Part shown: piece by piece, positions 17,038-30,217 of the stretch
Layout: each line of letters starts with the position of its first letter
How positions within the stretch are numbered: the stretch's first letter is position 1
Assembly (NCBI RefSeq): GCF_038396615.1
Contig: NZ_CP121689.1
Span: 880,001-944,000, forward strand
Length of the DNA stretch: 64,000 bases
Direction of reading: 5' to 3'
From: Thermatribacter velox
GTDB taxonomy: Bacteria > Atribacterota > Atribacteria > Atribacterales > Thermatribacteraceae
Position numbers and translations under genes: made by a program
Notes under the pieces: generated by a model
Database searches by the model: none
What the model was told of the DNA's origin: nothing
The model's input: the letters and a program-made list of their open reading frames with translations, nothing else

Positions 17038-18503
17038 AGCGGAACATGACTAAAGAAGGAACTTTTCTCTGGGGAGGCAGGTTTGAGCGAAAACCTGATG
17101 CTGAAACCGTTGCCTTTTCCACCTCAATCGGAGAAGACTACCGGTTGTATCCTTTCGATATATTGGGAAGCATTGCCCATTGCATGATGCTGGAGCGGGT
17201 AGGCATCATCAGTCAGCAGGAGCGGGAAGAACTCTGCGATGGTTTGCGGTCTATATATCGGGAGTTGCAAGAAGGCAAGATAGACTTTACTCCCTTCGAG
17301 GATATCCACAGCCTGGTGGAACACCGTTTGCGGGAGTTGAAAGGGCAGGTTGCCGACAAGCTGCACACTGCACGCTCTCGGAATGACCAGATAGTACTTG
17401 ATGAGCGACTTTATCTTCGGGAAATGATTGCAGTAGTGATTGAAAAGATAATAACCCTGCAGGAAAGAATTCTTGAGCAGGCCAGGGCGTATCCAGACCT
17501 GGTGATGCCCGGATTTACTCACTTTCAACCAGCGCAGCCGGTTCTTTACGCCTACCATATGATGGCTTATTTTTATATGCTGGAACGGGACATAGAACGT
17601 TTCTGGGATAGTTTGAAACGGGTTAATGTTCTTCCCCTTGGGGCGGGCGCGCTGGCGGGGACTTCTCTGCCCATAGACCGTGAGTATGTGGCTTCACTTC
17701 TGGCTTTCCCAAAAGTCCAGGAAAATGGTATGGATGCGGTCTCTGACCGGGATTTCATCTTGGAGTTTCTTTTTGACCTTCTGTCGTTATTTGTGCATCT
17801 CAGCAGATTGAGCGAAGAACTGGTAGTTTGGAGCAGCCCTCTTTTTGGATTTATAGAAATGGACGAAGCCCTGACCACAGGTTCAAGTATCATGCCTCAG
17901 AAAAAAAATCCCGACCTTGCAGAACTCTTGCGGGGAAAATGCGGCGAATTTCTGGGTGCTCTGGTCAGCCTGGCTGCCACCTTGAAGGGATTGCCTCTTG
18001 CTTACAACAGGGATTTGCAGCAGGACAAAAAGCCTCTTTTCAGGAGTGCCGAAGAGGCACTGTCATCTCTTGATATTGCAGCAAAACTTGTTGCAGGAAT
18101 GCGACCTTTGCCACAAAACATGGAGCAAGCCCTGAAAAAAGGCTTTCTTACTGCTACAGACCTTGCAGAATTCCTGGTTGAAAAAGGTGTTCCGTTCCGC
18201 AAAGCTCATCACCTGGTTGGAAGAATAGTGAGGAAAATGCTTGAGGAAGGGAGAGAACTGACTTCCCTCAGAGCTGAAGACCTGGGTGAATATGCTTCTC
18301 TCTTTGAGGAAACCCTTAAAGAGAGACTTGATGAGCAAAAGTCTCCGCTCTTTAAAAAGTCTCTGGGTAGTACTGCACCGGATGAGGTGAGAAGGCAAGT
18401 AGTTCAGGCAGAGATAAATCTTGAGCAGTGGAAGAAATCACTTGAAAAACTGAAAGAAGAGTGGAAGACAAGCTTTGAGAAGCTTCTGTTTTTCAAGGAG
18501 TGA
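17034..18503 (+). CDS. argH: Argininosuccinate lyase
   Basis: ArgH splits argininosuccinate into arginine and fumarate. The 489-residue protein contains LWGGRF at the N-terminus, HTARSRNDQ, and the fumarase/aspartase signature GSSIMPQKKNPD with the catalytic Ser. It is slightly longer than the usual 450-470 because of a charged helical C-terminal tail. A GTG at 17034 overlaps the argG stop; ATG 17046 is the other plausible start. Confidence 0.94.
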   Translation: MKRNMTKEGTFLWGGRFERKPDAETVAFSTSIGEDYRLYPFDILGSIAHCMMLERVGIISQQEREELCDGLRSIYRELQEGKIDFTPFEDIHSLVEHRLRELKGQVADKLHTARSRNDQIVLDERLYLREMIAVVIEKIITLQERILEQARAYPDLVMPGFTHFQPAQPVLYAYHMMAYFYMLERDIERFWDSLKRVNVLPLGAGALAGTSLPIDREYVASLLAFPKVQENGMDAVSDRDFILEFLFDLLSLFVHLSRLSEELVVWSSPLFGFIEMDEALTTGSSIMPQKKNPDLAELLRGKCGEFLGALVSLAATLKGLPLAYNRDLQQDKKPLFRSAEEALSSLDIAAKLVAGMRPLPQNMEQALKKGFLTATDLAEFLVEKGVPFRKAHHLVGRIVRKMLEEGRELTSLRAEDLGEYASLFEETLKERLDEQKSPLFKKSLGSTAPDEVRRQVVQAEINLEQWKKSLEKLKEEWKTSFEKLLFFKE

Positions 18504-18509
18504 TGGTGA

Positions 18510-19829
18510 ATGAGTGATAGTTTGAAGGAAACGCTCTACAAGATAAAAGAGCTAAAAATCGATTTTCTACGTTTGCAGTTTGTCGATATCCTTGGGATAC
18601 CGAAAAATGTTGAGATCCCCGTTAAGAGGGCGGAAGTTGCTCTGTATGAGGGGGTAGGATTCGACGGTTCTTCGATAGAAGGTTTCGTGCGCATTGAAGA
18701 GTCAGACATGAAACTTTTCCCAGATGTCAGTACCTTCATGGTCTTGCCCTGGGAAGAGGAGAGAAAAGTTGCCAGGATGATTTGTGATGTCAAAAAGCCC
18801 AATGGAGAGCTGTTTGAAGGCTGCCCTCGCACTAACTTGAAAAGATGTCTTGAAAAGCTCAGCGAAAGAAGATGGACTCTTAAGGTGGGTACGGAAGCAG
18901 AATTTTTTATTCTCCGCTATAGCGAGGGAAAAATCGTGACCAGTGACAAAGGCAGTTATTTTGACCTTCTACCTCTGGATACCGAAGAGGGCTTGCGCCG
19001 TGATATGGTCATTGCTCTGGAAAAGTTAGGCCTGAACATTGAAGCCGCTCACCATGAAGTGGGGCATTCCCAGCACGAGATTGATTTTGAATATGGAGAC
19101 GCTTTGAGTATTGCCGATAATATCATCACCCTGAAAATAGCTGTTAAGACGCTGGCTCTGCGTAGAGGTTATATAGCTACCTTCATGCCCAAACCCTTTT
19201 TTGGTGTTGCTGGCTCAGGCATGCATACCCACCTTTCGCTTTTTGAGGAAGAAAAAAACCTCTTTTATGACCCTCAATCTCCTGATGGCCTTAGCAAAAT
19301 AGCCCGAGGGTTTATAGCGGGTCTCCTGCAACACGCTCGTGCTTATACGGCAATTACCAACCCCCTGGTTAATTCCTATAAACGATTAGTCCCTGGTTAT
19401 GAGGCGCCGGTCTATATAGCCTGGGCTGAAAAAAACCGTAGTCCTCTGGTACGTGTTCCTCCACAACGAGGCAAGGGAACCAGGGCTGAGCTGCGAAATC
19501 CGGATCCTGCTTGCAATCCTTATCTTGCTTTTTCGGTAATACTCGCTGCTGGTATGGACGGTGTGGATAGGGAGCTGGATCCTGGGAAGCCCCTGAATAA
19601 CGTTAATCTTTACCAGGTAAACGACAAAGAACGAGAGGAGTGGGGCATAGACTTCCTTCCTTCTTCCCTGGAAGAGGCATTGAAATTCCTTGAAGAAGAT
19701 GAGGTTATAAAAAATGCGCTCACACCCCACATTCTCGATTATTACTTGAAAGCAAAAAGAGAAGAGTGGAAAGAGTACAAAAATACTGTGCACCCCTGGG
19801 AAATTGAGCGCTATTTGGAGCTTTATTGA
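18510..19829 (+). CDS. glnA: Glutamine synthetase, type I
   Basis: GlnA makes glutamine from glutamate, ammonia and ATP. The 439-residue protein has GFDGSSIEGF, the ATP/metal segment AGSGMHTHLSLF and the glutamate-binding NPLVNSYKRLVPG. There is no adenylylation-site insertion, and the length and the NVNLYQV segment fit the GSI-alpha type, normally controlled by glutamine feedback. ATG 18510 follows AAGGAG. It closes the argGH-glnA unit; the glutamine can feed carbamoyl phosphate and CTP synthesis (pyrG lies downstream). Confidence 0.95.
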   Translation: MSDSLKETLYKIKELKIDFLRLQFVDILGIPKNVEIPVKRAEVALYEGVGFDGSSIEGFVRIEESDMKLFPDVSTFMVLPWEEERKVARMICDVKKPNGELFEGCPRTNLKRCLEKLSERRWTLKVGTEAEFFILRYSEGKIVTSDKGSYFDLLPLDTEEGLRRDMVIALEKLGLNIEAAHHEVGHSQHEIDFEYGDALSIADNIITLKIAVKTLALRRGYIATFMPKPFFGVAGSGMHTHLSLFEEEKNLFYDPQSPDGLSKIARGFIAGLLQHARAYTAITNPLVNSYKRLVPGYEAPVYIAWAEKNRSPLVRVPPQRGKGTRAELRNPDPACNPYLAFSVILAAGMDGVDRELDPGKPLNNVNLYQVNDKEREEWGIDFLPSSLEEALKFLEEDEVIKNALTPHILDYYLKAKREEWKEYKNTVHPWEIERYLELY

Positions 19830-19830
19830 A

Positions 19831-19867
19831 CCGGCAGAGCGTCTAACCGGCCTCTACGCTCTGCCGG
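19831..19867. terminator. Hairpin between convergent glnA and mnmG
   Basis: CCGGCAGAGCGT (19831-19842) and ACGCTCTGCCGG (19856-19867) make a perfect 12-bp stem that starts one base after the glnA stop and contains the mnmG stop codon in its right arm. Neither strand shows a U-tract after it. It could serve both converging genes as a transcript end or stabiliser. Confidence 0.55.
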
Positions 19868-21761
19868 TAGTGGAATGGTCTCTGTCGGACCGATATTTTT
19901 CAAGTATTATGGAAAGAGCCAGAACATCAGAGGGTGTGACTCCCGGGATTCGTGAAGCCTGTCCAAGGGTTTGGGGTCTGACTTTTTCGAGCCGTTCTTT
20001 GGCTTCCTGAGAAAGACCAGTGACTGTTGAATAGTCAAAGTCTCCAGGAATAACCTTTCTCTCCAGACGCAGGAACTCGTTTATTGTTCTTTGCTGCCGC
20101 TCAATATAGCCACGATATTTGATTTCAATTTCTACTTCCTCAATAATCTGGGGGGGCAAGAAAGGTCTCTGGGGATCAAAGGGGGCCAGATCTAAATAGC
20201 TTATCTGTGGTCTGGTGAGCAGGGTTGCGAGTCGAGTAGTTTCCTTGATGGGAGCAGTCCCTTTTCGCTCCAGCAAAGCATTTAGCTCTGGAGAAGGTGA
20301 AACGGAGGTTTCCTCAAGGCGGCGAATTTCCTGCTGAATCATTTGTTTCTTTTCCTGAACTCTCTGATATCGTTCCCGACTTATGGTTCCAGCTTCGAAA
20401 GCATGATGAGCAAGGCGTAAGTCGGCATTGCTGTGGCGGATGGCAAGACGATACTCGACTTTCCCCGTTCTCAGGCGGTAAGGTTCCTCAACTCCTTTGG
20501 TAACCAGGTCATCTATCATGACACCTATATAGCTTTCATTCCTCCCCAGAATAATGGGTGGTTTACCCTGAACGTAGCGAGCGGCATTGATGCCTGCAAT
20601 TATTCCCTGACCTGCTGCTTCTTCGTAACCCGAAGTACCGTTTATCTGTCCTGCCAGAAAGAGGCCCGGTACCTTTTTGCACTCCAGCGAAGCTTTGAGC
20701 TGAGTGGGCAAGACGAAATCGTACTCTATTCCGTATCCTGGTCTTATAATATGGGCTTTTTCCAGTCCCGGGATGGAATGAATGATTTGTAACTGGACTT
20801 CCTCGGGAAGTGACGTGAATATTCCTTGAGTATAGATTTCATTGGTGTCTTTCCCTTCTGGCTCAAGAAAAATGAGGTGGTTTTCCTTGTCCGGAAAACG
20901 GTAAACCTTGTCTTCAAGTGATGGGCACTCTCTCACCGGGGAAGAATCAGCGAATACATAAAGGAGGGGAGAACGGTGAAAATTGGACTTTATAATTTCA
21001 CAGGTTTTACGGGTAGTGCGGGTTATAAATACCGAACAACCATGGTATACTTTGGGAGTTCCTTCAAAGGAAAAGCAGAGCGGTTCTTCATCGCTTTTTT
21101 GCTCTTCCATTTTTGAAAAATCAATGGTTCTTCTATCCAGACGGGGAGGAGTACAGGTGTTTAACCTGCCCAGTGTCAGGCCAATTTTTCTGAGCGACTC
21201 GCTCAGCCCGCAAGCAGGAAATTCGCCGTGCCTTCCTGCAGGGTAGCTAAGTTCTCCTATTCGTATAACGCCGTTTAGAAAAGTTCCGGTGGTCAAGACA
21301 ACCGCAGGTGCGAAAAATGTGCTCCCGTATTTGGTTCTGACTCCTTTTATTTTGCCCTCTCCGTCGAGAAGCAGTTCTTCAACTTCACCCTGAATAAGGT
21401 CGAGATGGGGATTTTTTTCTAAAAACTCTCTCATGGTCATACTGTAACGGTCGCGCTGAACCTGGGCGCGCAGAGTTTGAACTGCCGGGCCTTTACCGGT
21501 GTTTACCTTTTTAATGTGGATTGTAGTCAGGTCCGTTACCCGGGCCATCAACCCTCCCAGAGCATCGATTTCTCTCACCACGTGACCTTTACCAGGTCCT
21601 CCTATGGCTGGATTGCAGGGCATCAGGGCAATGCCATGCACGGTCATGGTGATGAGAGCTGTTTTAAGCCCCATGGAGGCAGCTGCATGTGCAGCTTCAC
21701 AACCTGCGTGTCCGCCTCCAACGACTATCACATCATAGTGCAGGTTCGTCATCACTTTCAT
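19854..21761 (-). CDS. mnmG: tRNA uridine 5-carboxymethylaminomethyl modification enzyme, FAD subunit
   Basis: MnmG works with the GTPase MnmE to modify U34 of several tRNAs. The protein has the FAD motif VGGGHAGCEAA near residue 10, MPCNPAIGGPGKGH, and GQINGTSGYEEAAGQG. The C-terminal helical domain is complete, ending in a short tail. The frame begins at 21779, but the ATG at 21761 follows AAAGGTG directly and gives 635 residues, the usual size. The gene is transcribed towards glnA. Confidence 0.93.
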   Translation of the reverse strand: MKVMTNLHYDVIVVGGGHAGCEAAHAAASMGLKTALITMTVHGIALMPCNPAIGGPGKGHVVREIDALGGLMARVTDLTTIHIKKVNTGKGPAVQTLRAQVQRDRYSMTMREFLEKNPHLDLIQGEVEELLLDGEGKIKGVRTKYGSTFFAPAVVLTTGTFLNGVIRIGELSYPAGRHGEFPACGLSESLRKIGLTLGRLNTCTPPRLDRRTIDFSKMEEQKSDEEPLCFSFEGTPKVYHGCSVFITRTTRKTCEIIKSNFHRSPLLYVFADSSPVRECPSLEDKVYRFPDKENHLIFLEPEGKDTNEIYTQGIFTSLPEEVQLQIIHSIPGLEKAHIIRPGYGIEYDFVLPTQLKASLECKKVPGLFLAGQINGTSGYEEAAGQGIIAGINAARYVQGKPPIILGRNESYIGVMIDDLVTKGVEEPYRLRTGKVEYRLAIRHSNADLRLAHHAFEAGTISRERYQRVQEKKQMIQQEIRRLEETSVSPSPELNALLERKGTAPIKETTRLATLLTRPQISYLDLAPFDPQRPFLPPQIIEEVEIEIKYRGYIERQQRTINEFLRLERKVIPGDFDYSTVTGLSQEAKERLEKVRPQTLGQASRIPGVTPSDVLALSIILEKYRSDRDHSTTGRA

Positions 21762-21900
21762 GTTCACCTTTCTGGTCAATTATTTTTCTTGAGCTCATCT
21801 ACTGAAAAGAGATATTATCATTTTGCTGGTTTATTTTCAAAGTTTATTGTATGTAGTCGAATCTTTTCAAAACTTTTAAATCGTTGTTTTTAAAATGCAG

Positions 21901-21906
21901 TATAAT
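21901..21906 (+). promoter_or_regulatory. Candidate -10 element in the mnmG/asparaginase divergent gap
   Basis: The 213-base gap between the divergent starts is AT-rich. It contains a perfect TATAAT at 21901-21906, 68 bases before the asparaginase start, but no good -35 at the right distance. No terminator or other conserved structure was seen in the gap. Confidence 0.35.
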
Positions 21907-21974
21907 TTTCTACGTGTTTTTTTCAGGTCTTCGGTGCGCGAAGTAAAGTAATCGTTTGGGCTGGAGGGAATTGT

Positions 21975-22889
21975 ATGTTGCAGAAGGGAGCTATCGCTGT
22001 TCACGGTGGTATTTACAAGGATGAAATTCCAGATATTGAAGAAACCCTGATTAAGGCTTGCGAGACAGGTCTTGATTTTCTCTCCTCTGGAAACGCAGTG
22101 GATGCAGTTGAAGAAGCCGTAAAAATTCTGGAGGATGACCCCCACTTGAACGCCGGTACTGGTTCTTACCCTAATTTGCTTGGTGAGGTGGAAATGTCAG
22201 CAAGTATCATGAAGGATGACCTTTCCTGCGGGGGTGTAGCGGGGATTAAAGCCATTCGCCATCCTATATCAGTGGCCAGAGGAGTAATGGAAAAAACACC
22301 TCACGTTTTGCTGGTTGGTGAGGGTGCCAATTTATTTGCTCGCCTTCTGGGTTTTGAGTCTTACAATCCAGTGTCAGAACTTACCGTGAAAACGCTCAAA
22401 AATTCTTTGAAAAAGGCGGCCAATGAGCAGAACTCAATATATGCTTATTATCTGGAACAGGCCAGAAAAAAGTTAAAGGACCTGGGCCTTGGTACGGTGG
22501 GCGCAGTGGTGCTGGATAATACAGGGCATCTGGCGGCGGGGACCTCCACTGGGGGCATTGAAATGCAACTTCCAGGAAGAGTTGGTGATTCTCCCATCCC
22601 GGGTTGTGGTACCTATGCCTGCCGGTTTGGGGCAGTGTCTATGACCGGGGAAGGCGAAGGGATTATCAAGCTGGGTCTGGCAAGGAGAATTGCGGAGTGG
22701 ATGGAAACCCTTTCTCCTCAGGAAGCTGTTAATCGAGGTATGGAAATGGCCAAGGAATGGAATGTTACTTGCGGTGCTATAGCTATCAATGCTCGGGGAG
22801 AATTTGGGTGGGGTCAGAATGGAGGAAATCTTTCTTTCGCTTATCTCACTGTTGCATCCGAGCAGCCTTTGCTTTTTAAGCGGTTGTGA
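21975..22889 (+). CDS. Isoaspartyl peptidase / L-asparaginase (plant-type, Ntn hydrolase)
   Basis: The 304-residue protein belongs to the Thr-nucleophile asparaginase family, made as a precursor that cleaves itself into two chains. The nucleophile is the Thr in LGLGTVGAVVLD near residue 176; NAGTGS and STGGIEMQLPGRVGDSPIPGCG are typical substrate-loop sequences. These enzymes hydrolyse isoaspartyl dipeptides from damaged proteins and asparagine; the preferred substrate cannot be told. A GGAGGG site precedes the ATG. It is probably a single-gene unit, since argS has its own promoter. Confidence 0.88.
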   Translation: MLQKGAIAVHGGIYKDEIPDIEETLIKACETGLDFLSSGNAVDAVEEAVKILEDDPHLNAGTGSYPNLLGEVEMSASIMKDDLSCGGVAGIKAIRHPISVARGVMEKTPHVLLVGEGANLFARLLGFESYNPVSELTVKTLKNSLKKAANEQNSIYAYYLEQARKKLKDLGLGTVGAVVLDNTGHLAAGTSTGGIEMQLPGRVGDSPIPGCGTYACRFGAVSMTGEGEGIIKLGLARRIAEWMETLSPQEAVNRGMEMAKEWNVTCGAIAINARGEFGWGQNGGNLSFAYLTVASEQPLLFKRL

Positions 22890-22909
22890 CTGGACCTTTT
22901 TGTGATTTG

Positions 22910-22938
22910 TTGAAGCAGATTGAGAAAAAATATATAAT
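22910..22938 (+). promoter_or_regulatory. Sigma-70-type promoter for argS
   Basis: TTGAAG (22910-22915) and a perfect TATAAT (22933-22938) are 17 bases apart, about 55 bases before the argS start. No T-box or other leader fits into the remaining space. Confidence 0.65.
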
Positions 22939-22993
22939 GAGCCAGTAAAAAATTTGGGGATATTTGAGTTTCTTGTGGTGTGGAGTGAAAGGA

Positions 22994-26279
<3,286 letters not shown>

Positions 26280-26284
26280 ATGAG

Positions 26285-27100
26285 ATGAAAACCTTTGTGA
26301 ACAGTTCTCTGGGTATTATAGACTCTGGCGTTGGTGGTCTCAGTGTTGTAAAAGCAGTACGAGAGGTTTTCCCTGTCAGAAACGTTATTTACGTTGCTGA
26401 CCCTGCCAATTTTCCCTATGGGGAAAAGAGCAAAGAGGAGCTTTTAATTCTGGTGTCTCCAATCATCGAGTATTTGACCAGGGTTGAGCGTGTTCAGGCT
26501 CTGGTCATTGCCTGTGGTACGCTGAGCTCTGTCTGTTTTGAAGATTTTTGCAAAAGGTATCCAATCCCCATCTTTGATATTGTTCGACCTGCGGTTAGAG
26601 AGGCTGCGTTTGCAACACGCAAAAAGCGTGTTGGCGTTCTGGCAACCAGAACCACTGTGCGTTCAAAGCGCTTTGCAAGGCTCTTTGAAAGCCTGGATAA
26701 CAGTGTTACAGTCTATGAAGAGGCCTGGCCAGATTTTATCGAAGAGGTAGAAAGAGGTGCTTTCGACACACCTTTCTGGCGGAAGGAAATAAAAACGAGG
26801 CTTGAGCGGTTTACATCCTTAGACGTGGATACCTTGATTCTGGGATGTACCCACTTTGCTCTGATTGAAACTTTTTTTAAGAAACTACTTGGAGACGATT
26901 CAGAATTAATGCTGATAAACCCAGCGCGGGCCTGTGCGCTTGAACTTCAAAAGGCTCTGGACACTGAAGGTGTTATCGAGAGTAATCCTGGAAAAAGTGA
27001 GGTTCGTTGTTTGGTTAGAGGAGATGTGGGGCATTTTGAGAACTTGCTCCGAATCTTTGTTTCCGAAAATTCCTGTAAAGTAAGAGCTTTTGGTTCATAG
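26285..27100 (+). CDS. murI: Glutamate racemase
   Basis: MurI makes D-glutamate for peptidoglycan with two catalytic Cys residues. The 271-residue protein has IIDSGVGGLSVV at the N-terminus, the first Cys in IACGTLSS and the second in LGCTHFALIE. Most MurI proteins read ACNTA at the first site; here Asn is replaced by Gly, so some divergence of active site exists. ATG 26285 follows GGTGA; a GTG at 26276 would overlap pyrG. Other Asp/Glu racemases remain possible, but the peptidoglycan enzyme is most likely. Confidence 0.87.
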   Translation: MKTFVNSSLGIIDSGVGGLSVVKAVREVFPVRNVIYVADPANFPYGEKSKEELLILVSPIIEYLTRVERVQALVIACGTLSSVCFEDFCKRYPIPIFDIVRPAVREAAFATRKKRVGVLATRTTVRSKRFARLFESLDNSVTVYEEAWPDFIEEVERGAFDTPFWRKEIKTRLERFTSLDVDTLILGCTHFALIETFFKKLLGDDSELMLINPARACALELQKALDTEGVIESNPGKSEVRCLVRGDVGHFENLLRIFVSENSCKVRAFGS

Positions 27101-27102
27101 CC

Positions 27103-28014
27103 GTGATTGAATACCGCTTTTTATCCCATGCCAAGATTAATTGGCGTTTGCATATTGGTTCTTTGCGCTCTGATGGTTATCATAACATTATTACTGTCAT
27201 GCAAAAAATATCTCTGGGTGACGAGGTGAGAGTGGTTTTTCCAGCTTTGGAAGATGTGGTTACCTGTTCAGAGAGTATACCCACCGATAAAAACAGTCCT
27301 TTGATGAAGGTTTTGCATTTAATACGGGAGATTAAACCCTCTTTGAAAAGATTCTGCTTTGAAATTCAAATTTTAAAACGCATTCCTCAACAGAGCGGTT
27401 TAGGTGGGGCAAGTTCTAACGCAGGCACTCTTTTGAGAGCCTTGAACAAGCTTTTGAAGCTGGGATTGGATGAAAAAGAATTAGTTAAAATTGCGATACA
27501 GTTGGGGTCCGATGTACCTTTTTTTGCAAGTGATTATGTTTTCGCTCTGGTTAGAGGAAAAGGTGAAGTCGTCGTTCCCATCCCCGATCCTCCGCAAAGA
27601 GAGCTGGTCCTGGTTTGTCCATCTTTTGGTATTTCCACAGCCTGGGCGTATCAGGCATGGGACCTGAAGGTAGGAGCTTCTCAAGGCTTTAGAGAAAAAG
27701 ACGAGCGGAACAAAGTTCTGGTTGTAGAAAGCGAGGACTCTCTTCTTCGAGATGTTCATAATGACTTTGAAGAAGTAGTATTTGCACATTATCCGGAGCT
27801 GTTTTCCTATAAAAGAAAGCTGTATCAGGCTGGTTGCGAAAAAGCTTTTTTGAGTGGTAGCGGGTCCACTCTGGTGGGTGTACTTCCTCAAGAGAACCAC
27901 AGAACTAAAAACATGGTAGTGGAACTTTTCAGGGATGAGCCCGTGCGGGTCGTCTTTTGCAAGACGCTTTGTCAGGAACCAGCGTTACCTGCTTTTTGTA
28001 GAGGGAGGGTATAG
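27103..28014 (+). CDS. ispE: 4-diphosphocytidyl-2-C-methyl-D-erythritol kinase
   Basis: IspE phosphorylates CDP-methylerythritol in the MEP isoprenoid pathway. The 303-residue GHMP kinase has AKINWRLHIG near residue 9, the glycine-rich ATP loop PQQSGLGGASSNAG near 95, LGSDVPFF, and FLSGSGSTLVG near the C-terminus. The GTG start is two bases after the murI stop. An NTP transferase gene follows three bases after its stop, in the order seen in many anaerobic Firmicutes. Confidence 0.9.
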   Translation: MIEYRFLSHAKINWRLHIGSLRSDGYHNIITVMQKISLGDEVRVVFPALEDVVTCSESIPTDKNSPLMKVLHLIREIKPSLKRFCFEIQILKRIPQQSGLGGASSNAGTLLRALNKLLKLGLDEKELVKIAIQLGSDVPFFASDYVFALVRGKGEVVVPIPDPPQRELVLVCPSFGISTAWAYQAWDLKVGASQGFREKDERNKVLVVESEDSLLRDVHNDFEEVVFAHYPELFSYKRKLYQAGCEKAFLSGSGSTLVGVLPQENHRTKNMVVELFRDEPVRVVFCKTLCQEPALPAFCRGRV

Positions 28015-28017
28015 GAT

Positions 28018-28773
28018 ATGGCTGATGCTTTAATTCTTGCTGGTGGAGGGGAAAGGGAAATCGAAAAAAAATTTGGGGTTCGAAACCGAGCCTTGCTTGT
28101 CATTGAAGACAGGTTTATGATAGAATATGTAATAGAAGCCCTCAGAAGCGTTTCCTCGATAAATAGAGTAGTTGTTGTTGGCCCAGTCCGGGAGTTTCAG
28201 TCACGAATTGGTAAACTGGTTGATGCTGTTGTTGCTCCGGGAGATAACCCATTCCAGAGTGCCTTGCAAGGGTTGGAATTTTTGAGGACCCAGGAGAAAG
28301 TGCTGGTAGCAAGTTGTGATATCCCCTTGATAAAAGGGGAAATGATTGAGGATTTCTTTTTGCGTTGCTCAAAAAAGGAAGCCGATTTTTACTACCCCAT
28401 TATTCGTGAGGAGTCTTATGTTAAGAAGTTTGGAAAGAGTCGCAGGACTTTTGCTGCTCTTCGTGATGGAAGATTTACTGGAGGCAATATCTTGTATCTG
28501 GACCCCGGTATCTTTGAGAAAAAGCGAGATTTGGTAGAAAAAATTGTTGAGAGTCGCAAAAATCCTTTGACTATCGCAAGACTGCTGGGTTTAACCATTA
28601 TTGTTAAGTACCTGTTGCGAATGTTGACCGTTGAAGAAATAGAGAAGAGAGTGGAAAAAGTAACTGGCATTAGAGGTAAAGCAATTATTACTCCCTATCC
28701 CGAAATAGGGTTTGATGTAGATCGAGCAGAGCATGTGGAGATGGTTAAGGAATTTCTCAAAAAGAGAAGTTAG
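28018..28773 (+). CDS. MobA-like NTP transferase family protein
   Basis: The 251-residue protein begins MADALILAGGG, the nucleotide-binding start of MobA/GlmU/IspD-like nucleotidyltransferases, and has a CDIPLI metal-site motif and GGNILYLDPGIF. The PKx signature of IspD and GlmU is not present (EREIEKKFGVRNRALL stands in its place). Its substrate is therefore unknown. The position directly after ispE makes a role in nucleotide-sugar or isoprenoid precursor activation tempting but unproven. An AGGGAGG site lies upstream of ATG 28018. Confidence 0.75.
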   Translation: MADALILAGGGEREIEKKFGVRNRALLVIEDRFMIEYVIEALRSVSSINRVVVVGPVREFQSRIGKLVDAVVAPGDNPFQSALQGLEFLRTQEKVLVASCDIPLIKGEMIEDFFLRCSKKEADFYYPIIREESYVKKFGKSRRTFAALRDGRFTGGNILYLDPGIFEKKRDLVEKIVESRKNPLTIARLLGLTIIVKYLLRMLTVEEIEKRVEKVTGIRGKAIITPYPEIGFDVDRAEHVEMVKEFLKKRS

Positions 28774-28785
28774 GAGGAGGTTGCC

Positions 28786-30213
28786 TTGAACGAAGAAACC
28801 AGAAATAGCGAAATAACTGTGGAAGAAAAGAAAAAAGAGGATGAAACCGTGGTTAAAGATGAAACCTCTGAAGATTTTGAAGAGACTGAAGAATTGACTC
28901 CCGATACAAAGGTTGAGACGAAAAGAAGCAGAGATGATGTGAGTTTACAGTTTTCTCTGGCTGAGCTTAAAAGAAAAACTAACGCAGAACTTGCAGAGAT
29001 TGCTCAGAGCCTCAAAATTTCAGGATATAGCAGGAAGAAAAAGAGTGATCTAATTTTTGAAATATTAAAGAAAGCAACGGAGTCCAAAGGTTATATTTTC
29101 AGTGAGGGAATACTGGAAGTTACTCCCGAGGGTTACGGCTTCTTGCGCACTTCTGACGATTTTGCGCCTACCGAGAATGATGTTTACGTCTCACCTTCTC
29201 AGATTAAACGCTTCGGTCTGAGCAGCGGCGACAAGGTTGCCGGCCAGGTGCGTCCACCTAAGGAGGGTGAGCGCTATTACGCTCTTTTGCGTATCGAAGC
29301 CATCAATGATGAAGAACCAGAGCAAGCTAAAAAGAGACCCCTTTTTGAAAATCTTACTCCTACCTTCCCCAATGAACAGTATGTCTTGGAAACGGTGCCT
29401 TCAGAGATATCCACGCGGATCATTGACCTGTTCGCTCCCATCGGCAAGGGGCAGCGAGGCTTGATAGTGGCACCACCCAAAGCAGGAAAAACCATTTTGC
29501 TTGAAAAAATTGCGAATGGTATTGCCACTAATTATCCTGATGTGGTGCTCATCGTGCTTCTTATTGATGAACGCCCTGAAGAAGTGACCCATATGGAGCG
29601 CTCAGTTAAGGGGCAGGTCATCGCTTCAACTTTTGACAAAAAACCAGAAAACCACCTGAGAGTTGCTGAACTAACTCTGGAGAGAGCAAAGCGTCTGGTC
29701 GAAGAAGGTAAAGACGTAGTGATTTTGCTTGATAGTATTACCCGTTTGGCCAGAGCTAATAACCTGGTAGTGCCCAATACCGGGAAGACGCTCTCTGGAG
29801 GAATAGATTCTTTGGCTCTCCACTGGCCGAAGCGCTTTTTTGGTGCAGCCCGCAACATTGAAGAAGGTGGTAGTCTTACTATCCTGGCCACTGCCCTCAT
29901 TGATACCGGTTCCCGCATGGATGAGGTCATCTATGAGGAATTTAAAGGGACTGGGAATATGGAACTTCACCTGAGCAGAGCGCTTGCCGAAAGTAGAATT
30001 TTCCCGGCTATTGATATTCACCGTTCTGGCACCCGACGCGAAGAGTTGCTCCTTAAAAAGGAAGACTTGGAGCGAATATGGATGTTGCGAAAGCTGCTTG
30101 CCAATGTGGACACCCAGGAGGCTGCTCAAATGGTCATCGACCGCATTAAAAACACCCGTTCTAACAAGGAATTTTTAAAGATTATTGACCAGGTTTTGAA
30201 GACCTCGCGCTGA
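28786..30213 (+). CDS. rho: Transcription termination factor Rho
   Basis: Rho is a hexameric RNA-dependent ATPase that ends transcripts. Residues 1-55 form a highly acidic, low-complexity extension. The Rho_N helical domain follows (about 60-100), then the cold-shock-like RNA-binding domain (PEGYGFLR), and the ATPase with Walker A APPKAGKT and Walker [14 protein letters not shown]. The total of 475 residues exceeds E. coli Rho (419) because of the N-terminal insert. The start is TTG 28786, five bases after an AGGAGG site. Confidence 0.95.
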   Translation: MNEETRNSEITVEEKKKEDETVVKDETSEDFEETEELTPDTKVETKRSRDDVSLQFSLAELKRKTNAELAEIAQSLKISGYSRKKKSDLIFEILKKATESKGYIFSEGILEVTPEGYGFLRTSDDFAPTENDVYVSPSQIKRFGLSSGDKVAGQVRPPKEGERYYALLRIEAINDEEPEQAKKRPLFENLTPTFPNEQYVLETVPSEISTRIIDLFAPIGKGQRGLIVAPPKAGKTILLEKIANGIATNYPDVVLIVLLIDERPEEVTHMERSVKGQVIASTFDKKPENHLRVAELTLERAKRLVEEGKDVVILLDSITRLARANNLVVPNTGKTLSGGIDSLALHWPKRFFGAARNIEEGGSLTILATALIDTGSRMDEVIYEEFKGTGNMELHLSRALAESRIFPAIDIHRSGTRREELLLKKEDLERIWMLRKLLANVDTQEAAQMVIDRIKNTRSNKEFLKIIDQVLKTSR

Positions 30214-30217
30214 GCTT

